Shown: piece after piece, positions 17,172 through 24,756 of the stretch
Numbering within the stretch: position 1 is the stretch's first letter
Layout of the letters: each line of letters begins with the position of its first letter
DNA from: Novosphingobium sp. IK01
GTDB lineage: Bacteria; Pseudomonadota; Alphaproteobacteria; Sphingomonadales; Sphingomonadaceae
Direction: 5' to 3'
DNA: 64,000 bases
Assembly (NCBI RefSeq): GCF_033242265.1
Contig: NZ_BTFW01000001.1
Span: 2,159,001 to 2,223,000, forward strand
Position numbers and translations under genes: made by a program
The notes under the pieces: model-generated
Databases searched by the model: none
What the model was told of the DNA's origin: nothing
What the model saw: the letters and a program-made list of their open reading frames with translations, nothing else

Positions 17172-18595
17172 AGCGCCTGATCGTCGTATCCAACCGTGTC
17201 CAGCCCCCCAGCGAGGAAGCCACCGGCAATCAGGGCGGGCTGGCGCTGGCGCTCTCGGCAGTCCTGCGCGAAAGCAACGGCATCTGGTTCGGCTGGTCGG
17301 GCGGCGAGACGGAAAGCTTCACCGGCCTCATCAATTTCCAGAAATCAGCCGGGGTGACGACCGCGACGGTCGACCTCGAACCGCAGGACATCCTTGAATA
17401 TTACGACGGCTTTGCCAATCGCACGCTCTGGCCGCTGTTCCACTACCGGGTGAGCCTGGCCGAATTCGAACGCGAATTCGTCGATGGCTACGAGCGGGTC
17501 AACACCCGCTTTGCCGAAACCCTGCTGCCGCTGATCACCCACGACGATCTGGTCTGGGTCCACGACTATCACCTGATCCCGCTCGGCCAGCGCCTGCGCG
17601 AGCGCGGCGTGGCCAACCGCATGGGCTTCTTCCTCCACATTCCCTGGCCACCGATGGGCCTGCTGGTCTCGCTGCCCAATCATCAGGAACTCGTCGAGCA
17701 ACTCTTCGCCTATGATGTCGTGGGCTTTCACACACAGGACTGGCTCGACAACTTCCTCGACTATGCGCGCACCCACATGGATGCCGAAGTCGACGAGGAT
17801 GGCACCGTGCGCTGGCAGGGCCGCACCCTGCGCGCACTGGCCTGCCCGATCGGGATCGATGGCGCCGCCTATGCGCAGACCGCGCAAAGCCCCACCGCGC
17901 TCGCCATGTGCCGCCAGATGCACGAAAGCGCCAATGACCGCGCGATGATCGTGGGGGTCGACCGACTCGACTATTCCAAGGGTCTTCAGGAACGCTTCAT
18001 GGGCTACGAGCGCCTGCTCGCCACCCGCGAAGACCTTCAGGAAAAGATCTTCCTGCTCCAGATCGCCCCGCCCAGCCGCGCGAATGTCCAGACCTATCAG
18101 GAAATCCGCGCCCAGCTCGATTCCCACTCGGGCCGGATCAACGGCGAATTCGCCACGGTCGACTGGGTGCCGCTGCGCTATGTCAACAAGGGCTATGCCC
18201 GCGACGTGCTGGCGGGCATCTATCGCGCCGCCAAAGTCGGCCTCGTCACCCCCTTGCGCGACGGGATGAACCTGGTCGCCAAGGAATTCGTCGCCGCGCA
18301 GGACCCGGAAGACCCCGGCGTGCTGGTGCTTTCCAACTTTGCCGGGGCCGCCGCGCAGATGGATGCGGCGGTGCTGGTCAATCCCTACAGCCCCGAGGAG
18401 ATCGCCGATGCCCTCGCCCTCGCGCTCACCATGCCGGTCGAGGAGCGCAAGGCGCGCTGGCGCAAGCTGATGGACGGGGTGGTGAACGAGGACGTGATGT
18501 GGTGGCTCGACCGCTTCATCACCGCGCTCGATCCAGAAACGGCAACAGCCGGCCCCGCCGGGGCGCCATCGCCCGCCCCGGTCGCCCCGGAGTGA
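17168..18595 (+). CDS. otsA: Trehalose-6-phosphate synthase
   Basis: OtsA joins UDP-glucose and glucose-6-phosphate to make trehalose-6-phosphate for OtsB. The 475-residue GT20 enzyme begins [14 protein letters not shown] and carries [27 protein letters not shown], the IPWPP loop, [11 protein letters not shown] and [16 protein letters not shown]. The length matches E. coli OtsA (474). The start is taken as the GTG at 17168, which has GGAG nine bases upstream and overlaps the GH15 stop. The ATG at 17153 would add MECHK and lacks a ribosome-binding site. The last 20 residues are a short Ala/Pro-rich tail. Confidence 0.95.
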   Translation: MKRLIVVSNRVQPPSEEATGNQGGLALALSAVLRESNGIWFGWSGGETESFTGLINFQKSAGVTTATVDLEPQDILEYYDGFANRTLWPLFHYRVSLAEFEREFVDGYERVNTRFAETLLPLITHDDLVWVHDYHLIPLGQRLRERGVANRMGFFLHIPWPPMGLLVSLPNHQELVEQLFAYDVVGFHTQDWLDNFLDYARTHMDAEVDEDGTVRWQGRTLRALACPIGIDGAAYAQTAQSPTALAMCRQMHESANDRAMIVGVDRLDYSKGLQERFMGYERLLATREDLQEKIFLLQIAPPSRANVQTYQEIRAQLDSHSGRINGEFATVDWVPLRYVNKGYARDVLAGIYRAAKVGLVTPLRDGMNLVAKEFVAAQDPEDPGVLVLSNFAGAAAQMDAAVLVNPYSPEEIADALALALTMPVEERKARWRKLMDGVVNEDVMWWLDRFITALDPETATAGPAGAPSPAPVAPE

Positions 18596-18626
18596 AGGGC
18601 GGCTTGCGGGCACCTTGAAAAAGATC

Positions 18627-18648
18627 GCTCAAAGATATATCTTTGAGC
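18627..18648. promoter_or_regulatory. Perfect 22-bp palindrome upstream of the siderophore-interacting protein gene
   Basis: GCTCAAAGATA is followed directly by its exact complement TATCTTTGAGC, with an AGATATATCT core. It ends 25 bases before the ATG of the siderophore-interacting protein gene. A TTGAAA nine bases upstream could be part of a promoter. AT-rich palindromes with a GATATATC core are typical operators of PadR/YqjI-type repressors, which often control genes of this flavoprotein family. Confidence 0.6.
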
Positions 18649-18673
18649 TTTCCCAGCCAAGGACCGCCCCCTC

Positions 18674-19468
18674 ATGCCCTCTCCCGCTTCCGACCAGATC
18701 CCCGGCCAGATCCCAGACCAGATCAATGCCCCGACCATCCGCCGCCTGCGCCACGAAACCCGCCGCCGCACGCTCGCCATCGTCAGCCACGAACGGCTGA
18801 CCCCCAGCATGATCCGCATCGTCGCGCAGGGGGCCGACCTCGAAGGCTTCCACAGCGGCGCCCCGGACGATCACATCAAGGTCTTCGTGCCCGAAGCGGG
18901 CGGCCAGATGGCCATGCGCGACTATACCCCGCGCCACCACGACGCCGCCGCGCAGACCCTCACCATCGACTTCTTCGACCACGAAGGCGGCCCCGCCTCC
19001 GACTGGGCCCGCGCGGCCAAAGTGGGCGATCCCATCGAAATCGCCGGGCCGCGCGGCTCGCAGGTGATCGAAGGGCCCATCGCCCACTGGCTGCTGATCG
19101 GCGACGAGACCGCCCTGCCCGCCATCGGCCGGCGGATCGAGGAACTCCCCGCAGGGACCGGCGCAACCGTCATCGCCGCGGTCCCCGGTGCGGCCGATGA
19201 ACAGACCTTCCCCGGCCAGAGCGCGCACTGGGTCCACCGCCCCGCCGCCCGCGCCAGCGATCCCGCCCCCCTGCTCGACGCCCTCGCCACAGTCCCCATC
19301 GCGCCGGACACATTCGTGTGGATCGCCGCCGAAGCGGGCGTGGCGCGCGCGCTGCGCGAACACCTGATCACCGGGCGCGGCCTCGACCGACGCTGGATCA
19401 AGGCTGCGGGCTACTGGGTCGCCGGACAGGCCGACAGCGCGGTGAAGAACCTCGACGAAGCCGACTGA
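18674..19468 (+). CDS. Siderophore-interacting FAD protein (ferric reductase, YqjH/ViuB family)
   Basis: This 264-residue flavoprotein of the SIP family reduces ferric siderophores to release iron in the cytoplasm. Conserved segments include MRIVAQG-type SPSMIRI (here TPSMIRIVAQG), DHIKVFVPE, the flavin-binding RDYTPRHHD, IDFFDHEGGPASDWA, IAGPRGS, the nucleotide site LLIGDETALPAIGRR and the C-terminal WIAAEAGVARALREHL and AAGYWVAG. The first 20 residues are low complexity. A perfect 22-bp palindrome lies in the promoter region. No PadR regulator gene is adjacent, so the repressor would have to be encoded elsewhere. A GNAT gene follows 18 bases downstream. Confidence 0.92.
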   Translation: MPSPASDQIPGQIPDQINAPTIRRLRHETRRRTLAIVSHERLTPSMIRIVAQGADLEGFHSGAPDDHIKVFVPEAGGQMAMRDYTPRHHDAAAQTLTIDFFDHEGGPASDWARAAKVGDPIEIAGPRGSQVIEGPIAHWLLIGDETALPAIGRRIEELPAGTGATVIAAVPGAADEQTFPGQSAHWVHRPAARASDPAPLLDALATVPIAPDTFVWIAAEAGVARALREHLITGRGLDRRWIKAAGYWVAGQADSAVKNLDEAD

Positions 19469-19486
19469 ACCCGGTAGCCCGGCAAG

Positions 19487-19927
19487 ATGAGCATCTCCAT
19501 CCTGCCCCAGATCATGCTGCGCGAAGCCGGGCCGGACGACGCTGCGGCGGTGATCGGCCTCTGGCACGCCGCCGGGCTGACCCGCCCGTGGAACGACCCG
19601 GCCAGCGACTATACCCTGGCGATGGACAATCCGGCCGCCTGCGTGTTCCTCGCGCAAATGGACGGCGAACCGGCGGGCACCATCATGGTCGGCTATGATG
19701 GCCATCGCGGCTGGGTCTATTATCTGGGCGTGTCCCCGGCGTTCCAGCGCCGGGGGCTGGGCCGCGCGCTGATGCACGAGGCCGAAGCCTGGCTTGCCGC
19801 GCGCGCCTGTCCCAAGCTGATGCTCATGGTCCGCCACGACAATCTGGCGACAAAAGCCTTCTACGCCGCGCTCGGCTACGAGCCGCAGGCCGTCGAAACC
19901 CTCGGGCGCCGTCTCGACGGACGCTAA
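19487..19927 (+). CDS. GNAT-family N-acetyltransferase (YpeA-like)
   Basis: This 146-residue protein transfers an acetyl group from acetyl-CoA to an amine. The acetyl-CoA loop is visible as VSPAFQRRGLGRALMHEAE, the Q/RxxGxG/A signature, preceded by the beta-strand VYYLGV. The C-terminal fold motif is VRHDNLATKAFYAALGYEP. The arrangement and length resemble E. coli YpeA. The substrate is unknown. It lies 18 bases after the siderophore-interacting protein gene in the same direction and may share its mRNA. A hairpin with a short T-run follows the stop. Confidence 0.88.
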   Translation: MSISILPQIMLREAGPDDAAAVIGLWHAAGLTRPWNDPASDYTLAMDNPAACVFLAQMDGEPAGTIMVGYDGHRGWVYYLGVSPAFQRRGLGRALMHEAEAWLAARACPKLMLMVRHDNLATKAFYAALGYEPQAVETLGRRLDGR

Positions 19928-19956
19928 GCGGAAACGGCTCACCGGCCTTCCCTCGG

Positions 19957-19987
19957 AGCCCGACCCGAAAGTCCTGTGGGTCGGGCT
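19957..19987 (+). terminator. Hairpin terminator after the GNAT gene
   Basis: AGCCCGACCC pairs perfectly with GGGTCGGGCT across an 11-base loop, followed by TTC. The stem is strong, but the T-run is short. Confidence 0.6.
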
Positions 19988-20037
19988 TTCATACCGCACT
20001 TGCGAAGAGGGCGGCGGGTGGTCATACCTTCAGGGCC

Positions 20038-20919
20038 ATGACCGATCTCGTCACCATTTCTGCCGGAGGGCTCACGGCCCGTATCGCGCCGCTGGGGGCC
20101 GAACTGTGCTCGCTCACCGATGCCGATGGGCGCGAATGGATGACCGACGCCGACCCGGCCTTCTGGACCGGCCATGCCCCGCTGCTGTTCCCCATCGTCG
20201 GGGCGCTGGCCGAAGGCACCTTGCGCAATGGAGAGCAGGCCCATGCCCTCCCCCGCCACGGTTTTGCGCGGCGCTCGCGGTTCGAAACGGTCGAGCAGGG
20301 CCCCGATCATGTCCGCTTCCGCCTGACCGACAGCCCGGAGACGCGGGCGGCCTATCCGTTCGCCTTCGTGCTCGACATGGCCTTCGCGCTCGACGGGCCG
20401 ACCTTGCGGATGACGGCCACGGTGCGCAATCCGGGGCTTGAACCGCTGCCGTTCAGTTTCGGCTATCACCCGGCCTTTGCCTGGCCGCTCCCCGGCGCGA
20501 CGGACAGGCACGCCCACACGCTGACGTTCGCCTGCGAAGAGCCCGGCCCGATCCGCCGCCTGCGCCGCGACACCGGGCTGATGCGCGACGCAAGCTTTGC
20601 CAGCCCGGTCGAAGGCCGGGTGCTGCCCTTGCACGAAAACCTGTTCGAGGACGACGCGGTGATCTGGACCGATCTGGCCAGCCGCGCGCTGACGTATGGC
20701 GTCAAGGACGGGCCCGCGCTCGACCTGGCCTTTCCCGATACCCCGGTGCTCGGCCTGTGGCAGGTGCCCGGCGCGCACTACCTGTGCATCGAGCCCTGGG
20801 CGGGCCATGCCGACCCGGACGGTTTTGCCGGGGACATCCGCGAAAAGCCCGGTATCGTCCTGCTTTCGGGCGGTGAGAGCCGCAGCTTCCGCATGGACGT
20901 GACGGTCAGGGGCGGCTAG
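20038..20919 (+). CDS. Aldose 1-epimerase family protein (LacX-like)
   Basis: This 293-residue beta-sandwich protein belongs to the galactose-mutarotase superfamily, LacX branch. Visible features are the N-terminal GLTARIAPLGAELCSL, WTGHAPLLFPIVGAL, the sugar-binding LPRHGFARRSRFE, the catalytic His region SFGYHPAFAWPL, and the late Glu/Trp segment YLCIEPWAGHADPDGF. It probably interconverts sugar anomers in the cytoplasm, but the branch has variable specificity. The start is an ATG at 20038 after a terminator, and prfC starts 11 bases after the stop. Confidence 0.88.
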   Translation: MTDLVTISAGGLTARIAPLGAELCSLTDADGREWMTDADPAFWTGHAPLLFPIVGALAEGTLRNGEQAHALPRHGFARRSRFETVEQGPDHVRFRLTDSPETRAAYPFAFVLDMAFALDGPTLRMTATVRNPGLEPLPFSFGYHPAFAWPLPGATDRHAHTLTFACEEPGPIRRLRRDTGLMRDASFASPVEGRVLPLHENLFEDDAVIWTDLASRALTYGVKDGPALDLAFPDTPVLGLWQVPGAHYLCIEPWAGHADPDGFAGDIREKPGIVLLSGGESRSFRMDVTVRGG

Positions 20920-20930
20920 GGGCGCTTGCC

Positions 20931-22454
20931 ATGTCCAATCGCCGCACCTTTGCCATCATTTCCCACCCCGACGCGGGCAAGACCACGCTGACCGAAAAGC
21001 TCCTGCTGCAAGGCGGGGCGATCCATCTGGCCGGCGAGGTCAAGGCACGCGGCGCCGCCCGCCGCGCCCGCTCGGACTGGATGAAGATCGAACAGCAGCG
21101 CGGGATCTCGGTCACCTCGTCGGTGATGACCTTCCAGAAGGACGGCACCGTCTTCAACCTGCTCGACACGCCGGGCCACGAGGACTTTTCCGAAGACACC
21201 TACCGCACGCTGACCGCCGTCGATTCCGCGATCATGGTGATCGACGCGGCCAAGGGCATCGAGCCGCAGACGCGCAAGCTCTTCGAAGTGTGCCGCATGC
21301 GCTCGGTGCCGATCATCACTTTCGTCAACAAGGTCGACCGCGAAGGCCGCGCCGTGTTCGAGACGCTCGATGAAGTGGCCGATGCGCTCGCGCTCGATGT
21401 TTCGCCGATGAGCTGGCCGGTCGGCATGGGCGGCGTGTTCCAGGGGGTCTACGACTTCGCGAGCGAGACCATCGCCCGCCCCGAGGGCGACAGCCGCGAG
21501 TTCCTGGGCAAGCGCGACCCGGCAGCAGGCGCCATTCCCGACGAGTTCCTCGAAGAAATCGAACTGGGCCGCGAAGGCTATCCCGCGTTCGACCTCGAAG
21601 CCTATCGCCATGGCGACCTGACCCCGGTCTATTTCGGATCGGCGCTCAAGAACTTCGGGATTTCCGAGCTGATCGCGGCGATCGACCGCTATGCCCCCCC
21701 GCCGCGCCCGCAGGCCAGCGACCAGGGCATCATCGACCCGAGCCGCCCTGACGTGACCGGATTCGTGTTCAAGGTCCAGGCCAACATGGACCCGCAGCAC
21801 CGCGACCGCATCGCGTTCATGCGCATGGTCTCGGGCACGTTCAAGCGCGGCATGAAGCTGATCCCTTCGGGGCTGGGCAAGCCGATTGCCGTCCACTCGC
21901 CGATCCTGTTCTTCGCGCAGGACCGCGAGATCGCCGACAGCGCCGAGGCGGGCGACATCATCGGCATTCCCAACCACGGCACCTTGCGCGTGGGCGATAC
22001 CCTGTCCGAGCGCAACGACGTGCGCTTCACCGGCCTGCCCAACTTCGCGCCGGAAATCCTGCGCCGCGTGGTCCTCAAGGACCCGACCAAGACCAAGCAA
22101 TTGCGCAAGGCACTCGACGACCTGTCGGAAGAAGGCGTGATCCAGGTGTTCTACCCGGAAATCGGCGCACAGTGGATCGTGGGCGTGGTCGGCCAGCTCC
22201 AGCTCGACGTGCTGATCAGCCGCCTTGAGGCTGAATACAAGGTCGAGGCCGTGCTCGAACCCTCGCCGTTCGACACCGCGCGCTGGGTCAAGGGCACGCC
22301 TGAGGCGCTCAAGGGCTTTGCCGAATTCAACATGTCGAATCTCGCCAGGGACCGCGATGGCGATCCGGTATTCATGGCGCGTTCGGCCTGGGATGTTAGC
22401 TATCAGCAGGAACGCAACCCCGATCTGACCTTCAGCGCCACCAAGGAGCGCTAG
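20931..22454 (+). CDS. prfC: Peptide chain release factor 3
   Basis: RF3 is a translational GTPase that removes RF1 or RF2 from the ribosome after termination. The 507-residue protein has G1 HPDAGKTT (12-19), switch I QQRGISVTSS, G3 DTPGHEDF and G4 NKVD, followed by EF-Tu-like domain II and the RF3 C-terminal domain (ending SYQQERNPDLTFSATKER). The length is slightly below E. coli RF3 (529). The ATG at 20931 has GGGGCGCTTGCC upstream, a modest ribosome-binding site. RF3 is present in only part of the alphaproteobacteria; here it sits among unrelated metabolic genes. Confidence 0.97.
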   Translation: MSNRRTFAIISHPDAGKTTLTEKLLLQGGAIHLAGEVKARGAARRARSDWMKIEQQRGISVTSSVMTFQKDGTVFNLLDTPGHEDFSEDTYRTLTAVDSAIMVIDAAKGIEPQTRKLFEVCRMRSVPIITFVNKVDREGRAVFETLDEVADALALDVSPMSWPVGMGGVFQGVYDFASETIARPEGDSREFLGKRDPAAGAIPDEFLEEIELGREGYPAFDLEAYRHGDLTPVYFGSALKNFGISELIAAIDRYAPPPRPQASDQGIIDPSRPDVTGFVFKVQANMDPQHRDRIAFMRMVSGTFKRGMKLIPSGLGKPIAVHSPILFFAQDREIADSAEAGDIIGIPNHGTLRVGDTLSERNDVRFTGLPNFAPEILRRVVLKDPTKTKQLRKALDDLSEEGVIQVFYPEIGAQWIVGVVGQLQLDVLISRLEAEYKVEAVLEPSPFDTARWVKGTPEALKGFAEFNMSNLARDRDGDPVFMARSAWDVSYQQERNPDLTFSATKER

Positions 22455-22532
22455 GAGACCGGCGGGGAGCAAACGAAAAACAGACCGGCCAAAAACAAAA
22501 GGGGCCAAGACAAGAGGGGATAGGGTAGGACA

Positions 22533-23402
22533 ATGAGTTTGCTGGGGCCAACCTCGAACACGTTCACCTCGCAGCGCCTGCGGCTGCACTATGTGGACTG
22601 GGGCAATGCCGGAAAGCCGCCGCTCCTGCTCATCCATGGCGGGCGCGACCATTGTCGCAGCTGGGACTGGACGGCGGAGGCCCTGCGCGAGGACTGGCAC
22701 GTGATCGCGCTCGACCATCGCGGCCATGGCGACAGCGAATGGGTTTCCGATGGCAATTACCGCGTCATGGACATGGTCTATGACGTGGCCCAGTTGATCC
22801 ACCAGCTCGACCTGGCCCCGGTCACGATCGTGGCCCACTCGATGGGGGCGGCGCTCGCCCTGCGCTATGCCGGGCTGTTCCCCGAGGACGTGCGCAGGCT
22901 CGTGGCGATCGAGGGCATCTTCCCCACCCCGGACTGGGAAGCGCGCATGCGCACGGTGCCCTTTGCCCGCCGCATCCGCGACTACATCGCCGAAAAGCGC
23001 AAGGCCGCCGGTCGCCTGCCGCGCCGCTATGCCACGATCAACGATGCCATCGCGCGCATGAAGGCCCAGAACCCCTACATCACCGACACCCAGGCCCGGC
23101 ACCTGACCATCCACGGGATCAACCGCAACGAGGATGGCACTTTCACCTGGAAGTTCGACCCCCACCTCCATATCGAGCACCCCTACGACATCTCGCAGGA
23201 GCGCAAGCAGGAACTGTGGGAGGCGATCACCTGCCCGACGCTGCTGCTCAACGGCGCGGATTCGTGGGCCGGGAACCCGGTGCGCGACGGGCGGATGAAG
23301 CATTTCCGCAACGCCGAGGCGATCGAGTTCGAGAATGCCGGCCACTGGCTCCATCACGACCAGTTCGACCGCTTCGTCGCCACGCTGAACGATTTCCTCT
23401 GA
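22533..23402 (+). CDS. Alpha/beta hydrolase
   Basis: This 289-residue alpha/beta-hydrolase-fold enzyme has the oxyanion segment LLLIHGGRDHCRSWD, the GHGDSE loop (ALDHRGHGDSEW), the nucleophile elbow VAHSMGAALAL and the C-terminal His in NAGHWLHHDQF. It has no signal peptide. The sequence resembles meta-cleavage-product and epoxide hydrolase relatives, but the acyl substrate cannot be assigned. It starts 78 bases after prfC and is followed 17 bases later by an EEP-family gene. Confidence 0.88.
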   Translation: MSLLGPTSNTFTSQRLRLHYVDWGNAGKPPLLLIHGGRDHCRSWDWTAEALREDWHVIALDHRGHGDSEWVSDGNYRVMDMVYDVAQLIHQLDLAPVTIVAHSMGAALALRYAGLFPEDVRRLVAIEGIFPTPDWEARMRTVPFARRIRDYIAEKRKAAGRLPRRYATINDAIARMKAQNPYITDTQARHLTIHGINRNEDGTFTWKFDPHLHIEHPYDISQERKQELWEAITCPTLLLNGADSWAGNPVRDGRMKHFRNAEAIEFENAGHWLHHDQFDRFVATLNDFL

Positions 23403-23419
23403 CACCGGACGACGGAACG

Positions 23420-24217
23420 ATGCCCGGCGGTTCCAAGCCCGGCCCGGAGTCGGGCCACAAATCCGGCCACGGGCCGGAGGCGCCGCGCGGCCTGGTCTTT
23501 GCCAGCTACAACATCCACAAGGGCGTGGGCGCCGACCGTATCTGCGATCCCGAGCGCATTCTGGCGGTCCTGCGCGAGCTGGACGCCGACGTGATCGCCC
23601 TTCAGGAGGCCGACCGCCGCTTCGGCACGCGCGAGGCCGTGATCCCGCACCATCTCCTGCGCGAGGCGAGCCCGTGGCGGGCCGTGGCCCCCGGCGTGAT
23701 CGACCGCGCCCGCCGCGCGGGCAGCCTGGGCTGGCATGGCAACGTGATCCTCGTGCGGCGCGAAATCGCGGTCACCGGCTGCGAAGCGGTGGCCCTGCCC
23801 ACGCTCGAACCGCGCGGTGCGGTGGCCGTCGATCTGGCGTGGGAGGGACAGCCGGTGCGGGTCATCGGCATGCATCTCGATCTTTCGGGGCTGCGCCGCC
23901 GCCAGCAGGTGCGCGTGGCCTGCGGGGCGGCGGGCACGGGCGCACGCGTGCTGATGGGGGATTTCAACGAATGGGCCCCCCGGCGCGGGGCGCTGGCGGC
24001 CTTTTCGGACGAACTGACCGTGCTGGCGCCGGGGCGCAGTTTCCCGGCCCGCAGGCCGCTGGGCGGGCTCGACCGGATCGTCGTGAGCGAGGACTGGCAC
24101 GTCGAGGATCTGGGGGTTCACCACAGCCCGCTGGCGGTGATGGCGTCCGATCATCTGCCGGTCTGGGCAAGGCTGCGCCCGAAAGCCGGATGGGCGTCGG
24201 ACCTGCCCAAAAAATAG
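23420..24217 (+). CDS. Endonuclease/exonuclease/phosphatase (EEP) family protein
   Basis: This 265-residue protein has the DNase I-like fold. Motifs in order are ASYNIHKGVG, the metal Glu in VIALQEADRRFG, GNVILVRRE, MHLDLSGLRRRQQ, the catalytic GDFNEWAPRRG, and the terminal SDHLPVWARL. Family members include phosphodiesterases acting on lipids, DNA or inositol phosphates; this one is of the YbhP/YafD type, with unknown substrate. The first 30 residues are Gly/His/Pro-rich and not conserved, so a later start is possible. It is followed by the glnK promoter region. Confidence 0.85.
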   Translation: MPGGSKPGPESGHKSGHGPEAPRGLVFASYNIHKGVGADRICDPERILAVLRELDADVIALQEADRRFGTREAVIPHHLLREASPWRAVAPGVIDRARRAGSLGWHGNVILVRREIAVTGCEAVALPTLEPRGAVAVDLAWEGQPVRVIGMHLDLSGLRRRQQVRVACGAAGTGARVLMGDFNEWAPRRGALAAFSDELTVLAPGRSFPARRPLGGLDRIVVSEDWHVEDLGVHHSPLAVMASDHLPVWARLRPKAGWASDLPKK

Positions 24218-24232
24218 GCAGCAATGTACTGT

Positions 24233-24270
24233 TGCACAAGAATCGGGCGACTCGTGGATGCACGAGAATG
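24233..24270. promoter_or_regulatory. Repeated TGCAC sites and dyad upstream of the glnK sigma-54 promoter
   Basis: TGCACAAGAATCG at 24233 and TGCACGAGAATGG at 24259 form a direct repeat spaced by 26 bases. A dyad CTCGTG-GATG-CACGAG lies at 24251-24266. They are 45-80 bases upstream of the -24 element, where NtrC enhancer sites are expected. TGCAC is the NtrC half-site, but the full palindrome is degenerate. Confidence 0.45.
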
Positions 24271-24313
24271 GATATGGTTTCCGTAAAGCACGGTTTTCGT
24301 AAGTATTTGCATC

Positions 24314-24330
24314 TGGCACACCCCTTGCAT
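24314..24330 (+). promoter_or_regulatory. Sigma-54 (RpoN) promoter of glnK-amtB
   Basis: TGGCAC-ACCCC-TTGCAT matches the sigma-54 consensus TGGCAC-N5-TTGCW exactly, with the GG and GC dinucleotides 12 bases apart. It lies 65 bases before the glnK start. This predicts activation by NtrC under nitrogen limitation. Confidence 0.92.
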
Positions 24331-24394
24331 ATACCGGACCGGCCAGGCCGTTGGGGCAAAACCGGGGGCCCAGGGTGCAAAAAAGGGGGCATGC

Positions 24395-24733
24395 ATGAAA
24401 TTCATCATCGCCATCATCAAGCCGTTCAAGCTCGACGAAGTGCGCGACGCACTCTCGGGGCTGGGCGTTGCCGGGATGACGGTGTCCGAAGTGAAGGGAT
24501 TTGGCCGTCAGAAGGGCCAGACCGAGATCTATCGCGGCGCTGAATATTCCACCAACATGCTTCCCAAGGTGAAGCTCGAAATCGCCGCCAGCGACGACCT
24601 GGCGCCGCAGATCGTCGAGACGATCCAGCAGACCGCCAGCACCGAGGCCATCGGCGACGGCAAGATCTTCGTGCTCGATCTCGCTTCGGCCGTGCGTATC
24701 CGCACCGCCGAGAGCGGCGACATGGCGCTTTGA
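24395..24733 (+). CDS. glnK: Nitrogen regulatory protein P-II
   Basis: PII proteins sense 2-oxoglutarate and ATP/ADP, are uridylylated under nitrogen limitation, and bind AmtB to block ammonium entry. This 112-residue protein has the standard start MKFIIAIIKPFKLDEVRDAL. The T-loop contains Tyr51 in EIYRGAEY, the uridylylation site, and the C-terminal signature is GDGKIFVLDLASAVRIRT. It is directly upstream of amtB and behind a sigma-54 promoter, which marks it as GlnK rather than GlnB. The gap to amtB is 23 bases. Confidence 0.95.
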   Translation: MKFIIAIIKPFKLDEVRDALSGLGVAGMTVSEVKGFGRQKGQTEIYRGAEYSTNMLPKVKLEIAASDDLAPQIVETIQQTASTEAIGDGKIFVLDLASAVRIRTAESGDMAL

Positions 24734-24756
24734 TTTTCGAGAAGAGGGAAACCCAT

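Noticed and set aside
20916-23405. 829-codon minus-strand open frame over prfC and the alpha/beta hydrolase
   Set aside because: It spans two real genes and their gap, with no domain of its own; explained by GC bias.
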